The notes under the pieces: model-generated
What the model was told of the DNA's origin: nothing
The model's input: only the letters and a program-made list of their open reading frames with translations
The model's database searches: none
Source of the DNA: Gnetum montanum
Lineage: Eukaryota; Streptophyta; Gnetopsida; Gnetales; Gnetaceae
Reading direction: 5' to 3'
Length of the DNA: 64,000 nt
Assembly (NCBI GenBank): GCA_015680685.1
Contig: MNCI01022727.1
Coordinates: 1,499-65,498 of the forward strand
Part shown: piece after piece, positions 32,527 through 44,589 of the stretch
Numbering within the stretch: position 1 is the first letter of the stretch
Layout of the letters: each line of letters starts with the position of its first letter
Program-made: the position numbers and the translations under genes

Positions 32527-33612
32527 ACCATTTGAGGCCCTCAGTTCCTTTTTAAGTTTTTGTTTTACAAATTTATTTAACTTTCCCTATTTTTTTTTGC
32601 AACATCATTTATACTTTTTCATTTCTTTGTGTAGCTATTTTTTTTGTTTTGTTAGATTTGTCACCTAATAAGTGCTCATGATAGTGGTATGAACTATATT
32701 TTGTTGATTGCTAATGTTTGGTTTTTACCTTTGAGTTATAATGTTGATACTAAAGTATGGTTCTTTTGATATAATAGGCAATGAATCCACGTCATCTATG
32801 CATCCATGAATTTCTATGGTCTCTCTTGGCTTGGAGCTATACAGTCACCTTCCTTAATAATAAAACTATTAATGAATTGGTGATTGGGCATTTCTCAAAC
32901 TAAGGAAGGGCTCAAGGATTGAAAAGGGTGTGAATTCAAAGGGATTTGACGCATTTGTGTTGGCTATTCTCTTAGGTGCTTGGATGTTTTCTTCTTGAGT
33001 TTTCCTTACCATTTCAACATTGCTCCATTATCGGGAAGTTGAGCCAATAAAAACAAGTCTTTGCATGATGTGGTTCTCATGCAAAAAAAAAAATAAAAAA
33101 AATAGTGAGAATTCAAAGCACACCCCTTAGACAAAATAATCATCTGGGCTACAAGCACTGGTTATGGAACTAAACAAACATGTTCCCTCTAACTAAGGCC
33201 CTTTCTTGCTTCCTACTTCTCCCTTTCTCGTTTTCCTTGGAATGGTGGTGACTGTTTGGCGGAAGCATTCTTGTTACTTTAAGTGGATGGATTGGTCAAG
33301 TGTATTAATGCAAAGTCACTAGATGTGGATTTTTTGAGGCTGGATTTGGAATGAGATCTACTCAGTCACATTAACCATAAATAAACAAGGGGCTGTACAC
33401 CACCTTATCTTTGGGACTCCATTCCATTATCTTCTTCCCATCATTCTTTCTCCATTTCCCACTTCATTACCAGTTGTATCAGTAGTATATATTTTGGTTG
33501 ATACATTGTTTTCTCTTTGGTGAATTCTTGGGGTTAAGTCTTTAACTCTTTCTCCCAAATGACATTTCCAGAGCCTATAGACTCTTTGAATGTGGGTTTG
33601 TCAGGGCATAAA

Positions 33613-33642
33613 GGGCATGAGCCTGCTTTGGGGAGGACCCAC
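33613..33642 (+). promoter_or_regulatory. Conserved UTR block, A2 copy
   Basis: This is the consensus form of the block shared by all five elements. Confidence 0.55.
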
Positions 33643-33886
33643 TAGCATTCCTATTTGGTGCATCAGTTAACCTTTTTTCCTTAAACATTTCCACAATCAA
33701 CTTTGTTGTTTCATTTTTTTTCAATTTTTCCTAACCCCTACACCTTGGGTAGTCACCAATGTTATATCTCTAAAATCCGTATTAGCCACATCACAACTTA
33801 GCCAATGGATCTTACACCGAGGAAAGGTATCAACTATATTGTGATTTACTTATCCTTGCTCATATTTGATTGTGTTGTGTGTGCAG

Positions 33887-34103
33887 ATGGCAATCATATA
33901 GCAATGGACTAGACTTGGAGGAAACACTTAGGATGGACTGGTGTTGGAATGATTGTGCAAGGAATAAGATTGATGGTGCAGCTATGGATGGACAATGGAA
34001 GCTGAAATCTTGGCATCGACAACAACACATCTTCTCCTTTTCTCTCTCTCTCTCTCTCTTCTCTCTCAACTGCCAAATAAGGTTGGATGTCAATTGTGTA
34101 TAG
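33887..34103 (+). pseudogene. A2 ORF3 stub
   Basis: The ATG directly follows an AG acceptor, as in C. The short sequence after it is conserved with A3 at the nucleotide level (for example GACAACAACAC near 34018) but does not match the ORF3 body of B or C. Two frames are possible: one starting at this ATG with early stops, and one open from 33870 to 34103. I regard it as the remnant of a reading frame that A-family elements lost or replaced. Confidence 0.35.
34041..34059. repeat. (TC)n microsatellite
   Basis: A TC run lies in the A2 3' UTR. A3 has only a short interrupted version at the homologous place. Confidence 0.85.
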
Positions 34104-34269
34104 TGTTCACTCTTGTAGTCATGAACACTAATGTTGTCATGTATTGTAATGTTGATCTGTTCACATGTCATCCCATTCACCATTAGTTGTCATTCAAGTC
34201 AATAATCCCATACCTTTCCAATATTTTGTAAGAAACTTGAGGATGAGTTTTCATTTAGTCATGGGGGTA

Positions 34270-35116
34270 TGATGAACCGCGATATCACTAATGCGATATC
34301 GCGTACGCGATATCGCATACGCGATATCATAGCCACCATGCGATATTGTGTCCTACCTCATCTTCTATAAATAGGAGGTGATGCCCTTGGTTCTAGATAG
34401 TTAGACTTAGAACCTTAGCTAGAATCTTGTATTTTTGTCATTCTAGAGTTATAATTATTTCTGTGTGCCCACAGTAGGAGTCATAGAGTGAACGGATCTT
34501 TATTTGGGCAATTTGTACCTGAATACAATTTTGTGTACAACAATAAAGATGAACTTTATGATAAGCCTTGCAGCATACAGCTTAAGCTAATTAGTAATTA
34601 ATGATTGTTTAATGCTTTCCTAGTTAATTAATATCTCTCTCAACCTTCAACCCCCTTAGTTAAGTACACTTAATACGATCACTTCGAGCATGCGTGTAGC
34701 GCTTGGTAACCCAGTAACGATTAGCATTTGGTAATCTAGTAACGATTAGCGTTTGGTAATCCCAGTAGTGTTGCACTAGTTTAGGATGTGTATGGAAAGT
34801 GAAAATGGATACTAGTGTTAGGAACATTTAGAACCTAGTTAATGAATAGTTATGGCACGTTAGCCACTTAGTTCTCTCTCCCTCTCCTTTATTAGCAGAA
34901 GACATTAAAAAAGACAAAAGCTATAAAAATCATATACCTCAAGCTTACTTAACCATTCAACTGTGACAATACAAGTAAGTTTGGGAAGACAATGATTGAT
35001 TAACCCTGAGTGTTCCATTAAGGTGCAGAAGCACTTAGTCCTTGGAGTTCGATTGAATCGTGCACGAAACTCTCTTATTCGTATGGTTGAGTGTAGGGGC
35101 ACCTTACCACTCATCA
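34270..35116 (+). repeat. A2 3' LTR (847 bp)
   Basis: The LTR begins TGATGAACCGCGATATCAC with four GATATC sites in 60 bases. TATA box at 34366-34373. It is longer than the 5' copy through extra palindrome units and a duplicated CGATTAGCGTTTGGTAAT-type segment near 34720-34770. It ends CTCATCA. Confidence 0.92.
34496..34550 (+). terminator. Poly(A) signal hairpin, A2 3' LTR
   Basis: Perfect arms ATCTTTATT (34496-34504) and AATAAAGAT (34542-34550). Confidence 0.6.
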
Positions 35117-35121
35117 ATGGG

Positions 35122-35600
35122 GAATGCCACCACTAAGGCAGTAGTACCCTTATAGGCAACTAGATTCATATGGGTACTATGTTTAATAGCCCATCTCTCT
35201 TAGAAGTTTTGCAAGTCATACATCATTCCAACATCACTACTACCCTCCAGAGTACCACTGAACACATTCACCATCTACTTGAGGGGAAAGCCCATAACCA
35301 TATCCATACCATCCTTTGCATCCCTCTATACATACAGCTCCACCTTCCATCCAATTACCTCCTACTTTGTCCATGCAAGGTGAGATTCCTCCACAGCCAT
35401 AACAATGAAATGCTATGAGGGCTGTACACTCACAAGCAGTTTTTTAGTAAAGTGGTTTAGATAATCGACTAAGAAAAGAACCTTTCTTTTGACATAGTAG
35501 TCCTCTCTATCCCTCACAACTTACTCTGGCTAATTACCTTGCATCTCCAATACCTTCATCCTTTGCATCAAATACCTTTGAGTGCCCTTCAAACCAAGTG
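35122..35600 (+). pseudogene. C gag C-terminal tail after the A2 insertion
   Basis: Gag resumes directly after A2's right target duplication with the Pro/His-rich tail found at the same place in A1, A2 and B (segments such as HHSNITTTLQSTTEH). It contains several stops and leads into the protease. Confidence 0.65.
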
Positions 35601-36399
35601 CCACCTAGGATCTACACTATAATGTTAACTCATGCTTTTTGTGACTCGATCAAGGTTGGTAATCTTTTTACAAAAAGATCTAATCCAGGAAGTCCTCTCA
35701 TTTATCTTTAGATTGTTGGACAAGATCCATGCAAAGCTCTTCTTGACTTTAGTTCTAGAGTTAATCTCATCTCCCATGACATGTACAAGGCTTGAAACCT
35801 ACCACTTCTCAAGAAGAGTAACATCCATCTAGAATTATTAGATCAGTTAATTACTACCCCTTTGGGCTTAATCAAGGACATTGTAACCATAGTTTATGGA
35901 TGGTCCTATCCTACTGATTTTTTGGTAATCAAGGTGGAAAACTACAAGAGTGACTTCCCCATCATTATGTGAAGGACTTGGTTAAGCATAGTTGACATAA
36001 GAATGGACATAAGGGACCTATCTTTAGAAATATCCAAGGGAAATGAGCTAAGAAAGATTGAGAAGAAGCATATTCCATGCATTGCATATAGTGATAACGG
36101 GTGTAATTGCATGCAAAAGATTTGATTAATCAAAACTACATACATTAAGGCATGCAATTAGTGTGTGCAAGAAATTAACATTCAAAGGTGTCTGTACGCA
36201 ATAGCCACAAAGCAAGAGTGCACTTAGTGGTTGATGGATGATTCAGATAGTAGCAAAATATGCATGGAGCCAACTGAGAGCCTAACATGTGAATATGTTG
36301 AAGTCATGAATAAATTGAACAAGTTCATTCTCAACTCTCTAATGAAGATGAAAATACCTATTGGGGAGAGTTGGAAATCCTGATCACTTCAAGTAGGAG
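35601..36399 (+). pseudogene. C protease remnant
   Basis: The active-site strand reads KALLDFSSRVNLIS. The Asp is present, but the following LG or SG is changed to FS, so the site is damaged. The blocks GWSYPTDFLVIKVE, SDFPIIM and IEKKHIPCIAYSD are clear. Stops and a frameshift follow near 36320. Confidence 0.7.
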
Positions 36400-37900
36400 C
36401 CCTTAAACCTAAAAGCTTTACCAACTAGTATGGAGTATTCATTTCTAAAGAATGGTAAATTGATCATAATTAATGTTAAACTTTCTATTGAGCAAAAGGA
36501 AAAGTTGTTGAAAGTGGTGAACAAATGGTCAATAGGCTTTGCTTGATCATATCCAGAGCTAATAGTAATTGATCCAAGGATATGCTAACATCACATCTAC
36601 ATCAACCTGACCATGAAGCCTAGAAGGTAGCTACAGAGGTGGTTGAATCCCAAATTAAAGCAATTAATCAAGGCAGAGATAGATCAACTCCTCAAGGTAG
36701 AGTTTATCTATCCAATCGTGGATAGTGAGTGGGTTAGCCCACTCGTAATTGTACCAAAGAAGGATGGCAAATGGTAGGTTTTTATTGACTTTAGGCTATT
36801 GAATATGATAACATTTAAAGATAATTCTCTTTTGCCATTTGTAGATCAAGTATTAGACACCATATACGGGCATTGTTATTATAGCTTTTTGGATGATTAT
36901 AGTGGTTATAACCAAAACCAAATTGCACCTAAAGATTAGGCCAAGACAATATTGATGAGTCCTTGGGGGACTTTTGCATATTGTAAGATGCTATTTGGTC
37001 TATGCAATTCCCTTGAAACCTTTCAATGCTTGGTCCTTAGTGTCTTTAAAGATTGCTAGTGGTGTTGAAGTCTTCATGGATGACTTTTCCACATATGGAG
37101 CTACTTTTGAGCAAGCCTTGGACTAACTTGAGCAAGTACTGAAGAGATGTGTAGAGACAAATCTATGGCTGAATTGGTAAAAAAGCCATCTCATGGTCCA
37201 AGAAGGCATTGTGCTAGGGTACCGAATTTTACAAAAAGGGATTAAGAGACCTAAAAAATAAGGATCATCCAAGGAATAACATGCCAACTAGAGACTGTTA
37301 AAGATGTTCAATCATTCCTTGGACACACTAGTTACTATTGATGATTCATAGAGAATTTCTCTAAGATTGCAAAGCCGTTGGTATCACTTATAAAGAAAGA
37401 TGCACCTTTCATTTGGACTAAGGAAGGTGAACACATTTGAATAATTAAAGGAGGGACTCATAGAAACACAAATCCTATGAGCACCAAACCTGACCAAACC
37501 TTTCCATATCATGATAGATGTATCTAACTACTCCTTGGGAGTTGTGCTCATACAAATGGATAATAAGAAATGTCCATACTACATCCACTATGTGAGTTGA
37601 AGCATTATGGGAGCATAGTTAAACTACACCACCACAAAAAAAGAACTAATGGTAGTGGTGCACGTGCTAGAAAAGTTTAGGCACAACATGCTTGGTTACA
37701 AAGTATTTGTGCATATGGACCATAGTGCAATTCACTTCCTCATGAACAAGCCAATGATGAACCCTCATGTCATATGGTGGTTGGTGATCTTGTAAGAATT
37801 CAATTTCACCATGGTAGATTGAAAAGGAACTGAGAATGTGATCACTAACCACCACTCTTGCTTAAGATGGGATAATAAAGAGGAGGAGATCCCACTATTT
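36400..37900 (+). pseudogene. C reverse transcriptase / RNase H remnant
   Basis: Reverse transcriptase blocks in order are VDSEWVSPLVIVPKKDGKW, DFRLLNMITF, YYSFLDDYSGYNQ and WGTFAY, a frameshift near 37060, then VEVFMDDFSTYGATFEQALD with the Asp pair intact (37079-37084). RNase H follows with MIDVSNYSLGVVL, YIHYVS, TTKKELMVVVHVLEKF and HMDHSAIHFLMNKP. Stops at Gln and Trp positions break it throughout. Confidence 0.8.
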
Positions 37901-39316
37901 GATTAGTTTAAAGATAAACTCCTCTTTATAGGAGAAATAAGCAAAAAAATGCCTACAAAAGCAACATGGTATAATGACATCCTCACATATCTTCTCACCC
38001 AAGAGATGTCACAAGACTTGGATTTTAGGAAGAAGCAAAAATTTCTATATCGAGCCAAATACTTTATGGAAATCAATGGACACCTTTACAAGGTGTGTGC
38101 CAATGGCCTTATCCATTGGTATGTCCCTGATGAAGATCAACTGCATGTTCTCCAAGATGCTCATGAAGGACCTTGTGGAGGCCACTATATAGGGAGATGC
38201 ATGGCCATAAAAATCCTAATGGTAGGATACTATTGGCCTACAATTTTTAGGGATGCCCACCAGTTTATCAAGTCTTGTGAATGTTGTCAATGTGACAGTG
38301 GGATGATTACTCACATGGAAGGTCCTCAATAATGAATTCAACCACTAGAACCTTTTGACATATGGGGCATTAACTTCATGGATTCCATCAGACCCATGTT
38401 CAATGGAAAGGCATATATTATAGTAGCAATTGACTATTGTACAAAATGGGAAGAAGTGGCAGCCATTACTAATTGTACATCATCCACCACTACCAAATTT
38501 ATATAACAAAATATTATGAATAGGTTTGGAATGCCACATTCACTAATTTTTGATAATAAAACTCATTTCACAGGTGCCACATTTAGAAAATTAATGCAAT
38601 GCTTGTGGGTAGAACATAAATTAGCAGCACCTTACCAACCCTAAGTTAATGGTCAAGTAGAGGTAACCAATCAGGAGATTACAAAAATACTAATGTGAAC
38701 CATTAGAAACTATAGAAAATACTAGAGTATAAAACTTAAGGATGCTCTCTGGGCTTATCGTTCAACTTGAAAACTTCCTATTGGCTATTCTCCCTACGAG
38801 TTAGTATACAGAAAGCTTCCAATACTTCCAATCCAATTCGAGCTTCGTATACTCTCAATGACCTATGATCTAAACCTTGACCTAAGTTTAGCACAGAAGG
38901 AAAGATTGATCAATATAAATGTGCTGGATAAAAATTGGTTGGTAGCCCTATCCTTGAATGAAGGGAATAAGGAATTCAACAAGCAACATCATGACCTTAG
39001 AATCAAGAAAGTAAAACTTCAACTAGGAGATAAGGTTCTCTACTAGAACCCCATACATGTACCCGAAAAGAAAAAATTCCAAACATGGTGGAAGGGGTCT
39101 TATATAATTGATCCAACTTTTCCCTCTGGGGCCATGATAATCTACAAGCCTGACAACCCAAATAAAAGGTAGTTGATCAACATTCAACAAGTAAAGACTT
39201 TCTTAGAACCAAGATAGGCTAGTGCAACTATTGCCTTAATGGATGGACAACCACATTCTATGTTTCAAATCTCCTCGTTCCAAGTCAGTCATGGTGGAGA
39301 TGACCATCCATGCTAA
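37901..39316 (+). pseudogene. C integrase remnant (best-preserved catalytic Glu)
   Basis: A 127-codon open frame (37949-38332) covers the N-terminal domain with the H-H-C-C site (AHEGPCGGHYIGR ... CECCQCDSG). In the core the first Asp is Asn (GINFM, 38372-38374), the second Asp is present (IFDNK, 38552-38554), and the Glu is present (GQVEVT, 38660-38662), the only copy here that keeps it. The C-terminal part includes YSPYELVYRKLPILPIQ and GSYIIDPTFPSGAMIIYKPD. It ends with SHGGDDHPC near 39316. Confidence 0.85.
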
Positions 39317-40379
39317 CCATCAAATTGGCTTCTCAATTTTTCTACTTTTTATTTTTCACATTTTTTATTTTTCCAAATTATTTATTTTACAAATTCTTGA
39401 TTTTTCTAATTTTACACCATCTTTAGTACCTTTGAATTTTCTTGACTATTTTATATTTTCTTATATATTTTTCTTTGTTTGGTTTCATTTAAGTATGGTA
39501 TTTCCTCATTTTTGGTAATAAATTTCCTTTATTTCCATAGGACATAGTGCCACTATTGCTATTTACTAATGATGGTTTATGCTTAATGTGTGATTGTCGA
39601 TGTCTAGTTTCTATTTTTGAATTTTGATGTCTGATGACTTTGACATGGTCTATTTTTCATGGAATAGGTAGTGAGTCCACATCATCCACCCATCCAATGA
39701 ACTCTATGATTTTCCTTATTCTAGGAATTTGAGATCCCTTCCATTAAAAATTTTTTTAATTAATTGGTGACCTTGGTTGTTCTAGAATTAGGAAAGATTC
39801 AAAGGTTTGTAAAGGATGTGACTTCAAGGGGACTCGTTACTCTTTCTACTCTTCTACTTGCTTGAGTGCTTAAGTATTTTTCATAGACTTCTTACTGTTC
39901 CACACCAACCACTAATAGGAAGTCAAATAATGTCATTGCATGGTGTGGTTTCCATCCAAAAAAGAAAAAAAATAATGGGAATTCAAAGCACACCCCTTTG
40001 ACATGAATAAGTCCTTGCATGGTGTGGTTCCCATTTCAAAAAAAGAAAAAAAGAAAAAAAAATGGAAATTCAAAGCACATCCCTTGGACAAATAAAATGG
40101 GCTACAAGTGCTAGTTATGTGACTTAAATAGCATGCATCTATGCTTGAAGGCCCCCTCTAACTAAGGCCCTTTCTCTCACTTCCTACTTTTCTTTTTCTC
40201 TCTTTGTGGAACAGTGGTTGTTTTGTGGAAGCATTCTTGTGTCTTAAGTGGGTGGATTGGTCCTAGAGTGGTGATGCGAAGTTATTAAAAGTAGCTAGTT
40301 TTTGTCTAGACTGAGGATGGAACTTCTTGGGTCATTTTAAACATAAATTCCACAAGGGATTTGTTGTGACCTCAATTTG
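39317..40379 (+). other. C untranslated region before A3
   Basis: This is AT-rich 3' flank of integrase with a locally duplicated A-rich segment (39955-40090, two copies of GGAATTCAAAGCACA context). No coding frame. It continues at 50209 after A3. Confidence 0.6.
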
Positions 40380-40384
40380 GAACT

Positions 40385-41202
40385 TGATGAGTGGCGAGGT
40401 ACCCCTATGCTTAACCATACAATTACGAGTGTTTCCTGCATGATCCGGTTGAACTCCAAGGACTAAGTGCCCCTGCACCTTCGTGGAACAATAACGGGTT
40501 GATTAATCATTATCTTCACAAACTTGTATGTCAGGGTTGTATGGTTAAGTAAGCTTGAGGAATATGATTTTTATGGCTTTTATGTGTTTTATATCTTGTG
40601 CTAGTAAGGAGGGGGAGAGAGATAACTAAGTAACTAATCTAATTTAACTATTTATTATCTAAGTTCTAATTACTCCTAACACCAGTATGCATTCCCACTT
40701 GTTGTACACATCCTAAATCAGTGCAACACTGCTGGGATTTCCTAACGCAAATCGTTACTGGGTTACCAAGTGCTACATGCATGCTTGAAGTGTTCGTACT
40801 GAGTGTATTTAACTAAGAGAGTTGTAAGATGAGAGAGATCATTAATTAACTAGGAAAGCATTAAATAATAATTAACACTAATTAATCTATTCTGTATGTT
40901 GCAAGTTTTATCATAAAGTTCATCTTTATTGACATACACAAAGTGTTCTCAGGTACACAATGCTCGAATAAAGATCCGTTCACTCTATGACTCCTACTGC
41001 GGGCACACAGAAATAATTCTAACTCTGGAGGCAAAAAATGGCAAGAGTTTGGCTAAGGGACTAACTTATAATTGATGGAAACCAAGGGCACTGCCTCTTA
41101 TTTATAGGCAAGGAGATGGGCCACGATATCAGGTATTCGATATTGCATGGTTGATTCGATATCGTGGACGCGATATTGCGTACGCGATATCGCAGTTCAT
41201 CA
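40385..41202 (-). repeat. A3 3' LTR (818 bp)
   Basis: On the minus strand it starts TGATGAACTGCGATATCGCG with a dense GATATC array (41110-41200) and ends CTCATCA. TATA box (TATTTATA on plus) at 41099-41106. Target duplication gaact precedes it on the plus strand. Confidence 0.92.
40922..40975 (-). terminator. Poly(A) signal hairpin, A3 3' LTR
   Basis: Perfect arms ATCTTTATT (40922-40930) and AATAAAGAT (40967-40975). Confidence 0.6.
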
Positions 41203-41361
41203 TACCCTCATGACTGAATGAAAACTCATCCTTAAGTTCCTTACAAAATATTGGAAAGGTATGGGATTATTAACTAAATGATCATTGACTGTGGATCAGG
41301 GTGATAGACTCAACGTGGCCGGTGAATGGATCAAAAATACAATACATGACAACATTAGTGT

Positions 41362-41601
41362 TCATGAATACAATAGTAAACAATGTACATAATGACATCT
41401 AGCCTTATTTGGCAGTTGGAAGAGAAGGAGAGAGAGAAAATAAGAAGACGTGTTGTTGTCGATGCCAAGATTACGCCTTCTGTTGTTTATTCCTAGCCAT
41501 GCCATCAATCTTGCTCCTTTTGTAAATGCTCCAATTTCGGTCCATCCTGAGTGTTTTCTCCAGACCCAATCCATTGTTGTATGATCACCATCTGCACACA
41601 C
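41362..41601 (-). pseudogene. A3 ORF3 stub (conserved with A2)
   Basis: A 79-codon frame (MCADGDHTTMDWVWRKHSGW...) is open here. Its counterpart in A2 is the frame at 33870. Alternatively the ATG at 41591, which directly follows the AG acceptor, gives a 29-codon peptide. Both lie where B and C begin ORF3. No domain is recognised. Conservation between two old copies is the only argument that it was once translated. Confidence 0.35.
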
Positions 41602-41963
41602 AACATAGTCACAAATGAGCGAGGTAGATGAATCACAATGCAGTTGATACCTTGCCTCGATGTAAAGTGCATTGGCTAAGTTGTGGTTATGGCAGATACT
41701 GATTCTAGAGATTTAACATTGGTGACTACCTAAGGTGCAGGGGTTAGGAAAAATTGAAAAAATTGTGCTAGGGCCCCCATAACTAAGAGTGAACCTCCGG
41801 TAGTGTTAGGACGGAAAAAGATAAGGAATAAGAAATATGGAGAAAAAGTAACAATAGAAACACAAAGAAAATGGATGTCATGGATGGGGATAAAACAAAA
41901 AATTGTTGATTACAGGAAATATTTAAGGGAAAGAAGTTAAAAAATGCACCAAAAAGGAATGCC

Positions 41964-41993
41964 AGTGGGTCCTCCCCAAAGCAGGCTCATGCC
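41964..41993 (-). promoter_or_regulatory. Conserved UTR block, A3 copy
   Basis: On the minus strand this is nearly identical to the A2 and A1 copies of the block. Confidence 0.55.
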
Positions 41994-43134
41994 TCTAGTG
42001 CCCTGATAGACCCACAAACCAAAGAGTCCATAGGCTCTAGGAATGTCAATAGGAAGCAAGAGTTAAAAACTTACCCATAAGAAATTACCAAGGAAAAAAA
42101 TGCATCAACTAAGATACAGACTAATGATAAAACCAGCAATGAGGTGAAAAATGGAAAAGAAGGGTGGAGAGGAGAGAATGAAATGGAAACCCAAGGACAA
42201 GGTTGTGTAAATTCCCATGTGTGTTTTATGGTTAATGTGATTGAGCAGAACTCATTCCAAATCTAGGCTCAACAAACCACATTCAGTGACCTCGCATAAA
42301 CACATTTGACCAACCTATACTCTTGAAGCAACAGGAATGCTTCTACAAAAATTCACCACCATTCTGAGGAGAGCAAGATGGAGAATCAGGAAGTGAGAAA
42401 GAGCCTTAGTTAGAGGGAACCTTTAGGCATGGGTAACATGTCTTTCTAGTGCCATAACTAGTGCATAAGGCCCAATTTCATTATTGTGTCTAAGGGGTAT
42501 GCTTTGAATTCTCACTATTTTTTTTGTGTGAGAACCACACCATGCGAAGACTTATTTTTATGTACTTAACTTCCAGTGAATTGATGAATGGTTAGAATGG
42601 CAGAAAACCTAAGGAGAAAGTGTCCAAGCACTCAAGAGAATAGCCAGCACAACTGTATCAGATCTCCTTGAATTCACACCCTTTTCATCCCTTGAGCCCT
42701 TAGTTTGAGAAATACCCAACCACCAATTCGTTAACAGTTTATTAGAGAAAGGGACTATACAGTTCCAAGCCAAGGGAGACCATAGGATTTTATGGATGCA
42801 TGAAAAATATGGACTCATTGCCTATTTGATCAAACGAACCATACCTTAATATCAACATCGTACTTCAAAAGTAAAATCCAAACATTAGTAATCAATATAA
42901 TATTATTCATGCCACCATCATGAACACTTATTGGGTGAAGAACAAAACAAAATAAAGTAATCACACAAAGAAATGGTAAAAATATGAATGATGGTGTAAA
43001 ACAAAAATAAGAAAAATTAAAGAAATGTGCAAAAAAAAAAAAAACGTGTTACACAAAAATGTGTAAAATAAAAAAAACGTGTAAAAAAAAATGTGTAAAA
43101 CAAAAACTTAGAAACAACTGAGGGCCTTCAATAA

Positions 43135-44589
43135 TTAGTGAAGATGGCCATCTCCTCTATGATTGAGTTGGAAGGAGTAGATCCAAAATAATGAGCATGG
43201 TTGCCCACCTATAGAGGTAGCATATGTTTTGGCTGTCTTAAACTCATGGAAGGGTTTTGTTTGTTGCACATTGACTAACAGTCTCTTATCTGGGTTCTCA
43301 GGTTTATATATGGTCATGGATCCTGAAGGAAAAGTTGCATAGATAATGTAAGGTCCTTCCCACAGTGTTTGAAATTTGGTACGTTGTGACACATGTGTGG
43401 GATTCCAGTAGAGAACCTTATCACCTAGTTGATACTTAACTTTCCTAATTTTTAGGTCATGATATTATTTATTAAATGCCTTGTGTAACTCATTAGATGA
43501 CATGGAAGCTAATCCGTTCTCATCTAGCAAGTTAAGAGTCATCAACCTTTGCTTTTATGCTAGATCAAGGTCAAGGTTGAGGTCACATGCTATGGCTAGT
43601 GTATGAAGCTTAGTTTCGATAGGGAGCATTGGAAGTTTTTCATAAACTAACTCATAGGGAGAGTAGCCTATAGGGAGTTTCCATGTGGATTGGTATGCCC
43701 AAAGAGCATCATTCAGTTTAGTGCTCCAGTCTCACCCATACTTGATAATGGTTCTAGTCAATATCTTAGTAATCTCCCTATTGGTGACCTTGACTTGACT
43801 GTTTGCTTAGGGGTGGTATGGTGTAGTCAATTTGTGCTCAACCCCTAAGAGTTGCATTAACTTCTGAAAAGTTACACTTATAAAGTGTGTACCATTATCA
43901 GAGATAAGTGCACGCAGTACACCAAACCTATTGATGACTTGCTGTTGAACAAATCATGTAGCTGTAGATGATGTGCAATCTTTAACAGCAGCTACTTCAG
44001 CCCATTTCATTAAGTAGTCTATGGAAACTATGATGTAAGCTTTTCCATTGGACATTGGTGTAATGGACCCCATGAAATTGATTCCCCAAATGTCAAAGGG
44101 TTCTAATGGTTGAATCCATTGTTGCAGACCCTCCATTCTAGTAGTCATTCCCCATCACGTTGACAATGCTCAGAAGATTGAACGAATTGATGTGTGTCTT
44201 GGAACAAGGTAGGCCAATAATATCTTGCAAGTAGGATGTTGATGACCATTTGTCTCCCAGCATAATGACCCCGACAAGGGCCCTCATGAGCATCTTGGAG
44301 AACTCTTAGTTGATCTCTATCAGGAACACACCATTGAACCAAGCCATCGGAACATACTTTGTAAAGTTGTCCATTGATCTCCATAAAGTACTTGGCTCTG
44401 TGAAGAAACTATTGTTTCTTCTTAAGGTCTAGCTCTGGCAGTGTTTTTTGGGTAAGGAGATAGGTAAGAATGCTACTATACCAATTTGACTCTATGGGTG
44501 ATTGGTTATTCACTACATTGGCAAAGAGGAACTCATCAGGGAAGTGGTCAAAAATGGGATACTCATCCTCTTTGCTGTCCCAACGCAAC
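43135..44589 (-). pseudogene. A3 integrase remnant
   Basis: Open frames at 44384-44145 and 44148-43954 carry the zinc site (AHEGPCRGHYAGRQ ... SEHCQRDGE, one Cys changed) and the core start PFDIWGINFM, where the first Asp is Asn (44079-44077). The second Asp is intact (ISDNGTHF, 43899-43897). The Glu is Lys (43791-43789). The C-terminal end is an 85-codon frame (43392-43135) with KFQTLWEGPYIIYATFPSG. Confidence 0.85.

Larger units (their letters stand above)
32527..34269 (+). other. A2 3' untranslated region with ORF3 stub
   Basis: This is AT-rich sequence collinear with A1 and A3. It contains the conserved block (33613-33642), an acceptor-like GTGTGCAG at 33886 directly before an ATG (33887), a (TC)n run at 34041-34059, and the polypurine tract TCATGGGGGTA ending at 34269. 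Upstream of the acceptor the sequence is recognisably related to the end of the C and B intron. Confidence 0.65.
25312..35116 (+). mobile_element. Athila-like element A2, complete but decayed, nested in C gag
   Basis: LTRs with TGATGA...TCATCA ends are flanked by a perfect target duplication atggg (25307-25311 and 35117-35121). The element is 9,805 bp with all pol domains in order and no full ORF3. The LTRs look about 10 percent diverged by eye. It lies in the same direction as its host C. Confidence 0.92.
41203..43134 (-). other. A3 3' untranslated region
   Basis: This is minus-strand UTR with A-rich runs (43030-43100), the conserved block (41993-41964), an AG acceptor and ATG pair (41593-41589), and the polypurine tract next to the LTR at 41203-41215. 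No full ORF3. Confidence 0.65.

Noticed and set aside
33860-34183. 107-codon minus-strand frame in the A2 3' UTR
   Set aside because: It is antisense to the ORF3 stub and depends on the TC microsatellite. It is absent in A3.
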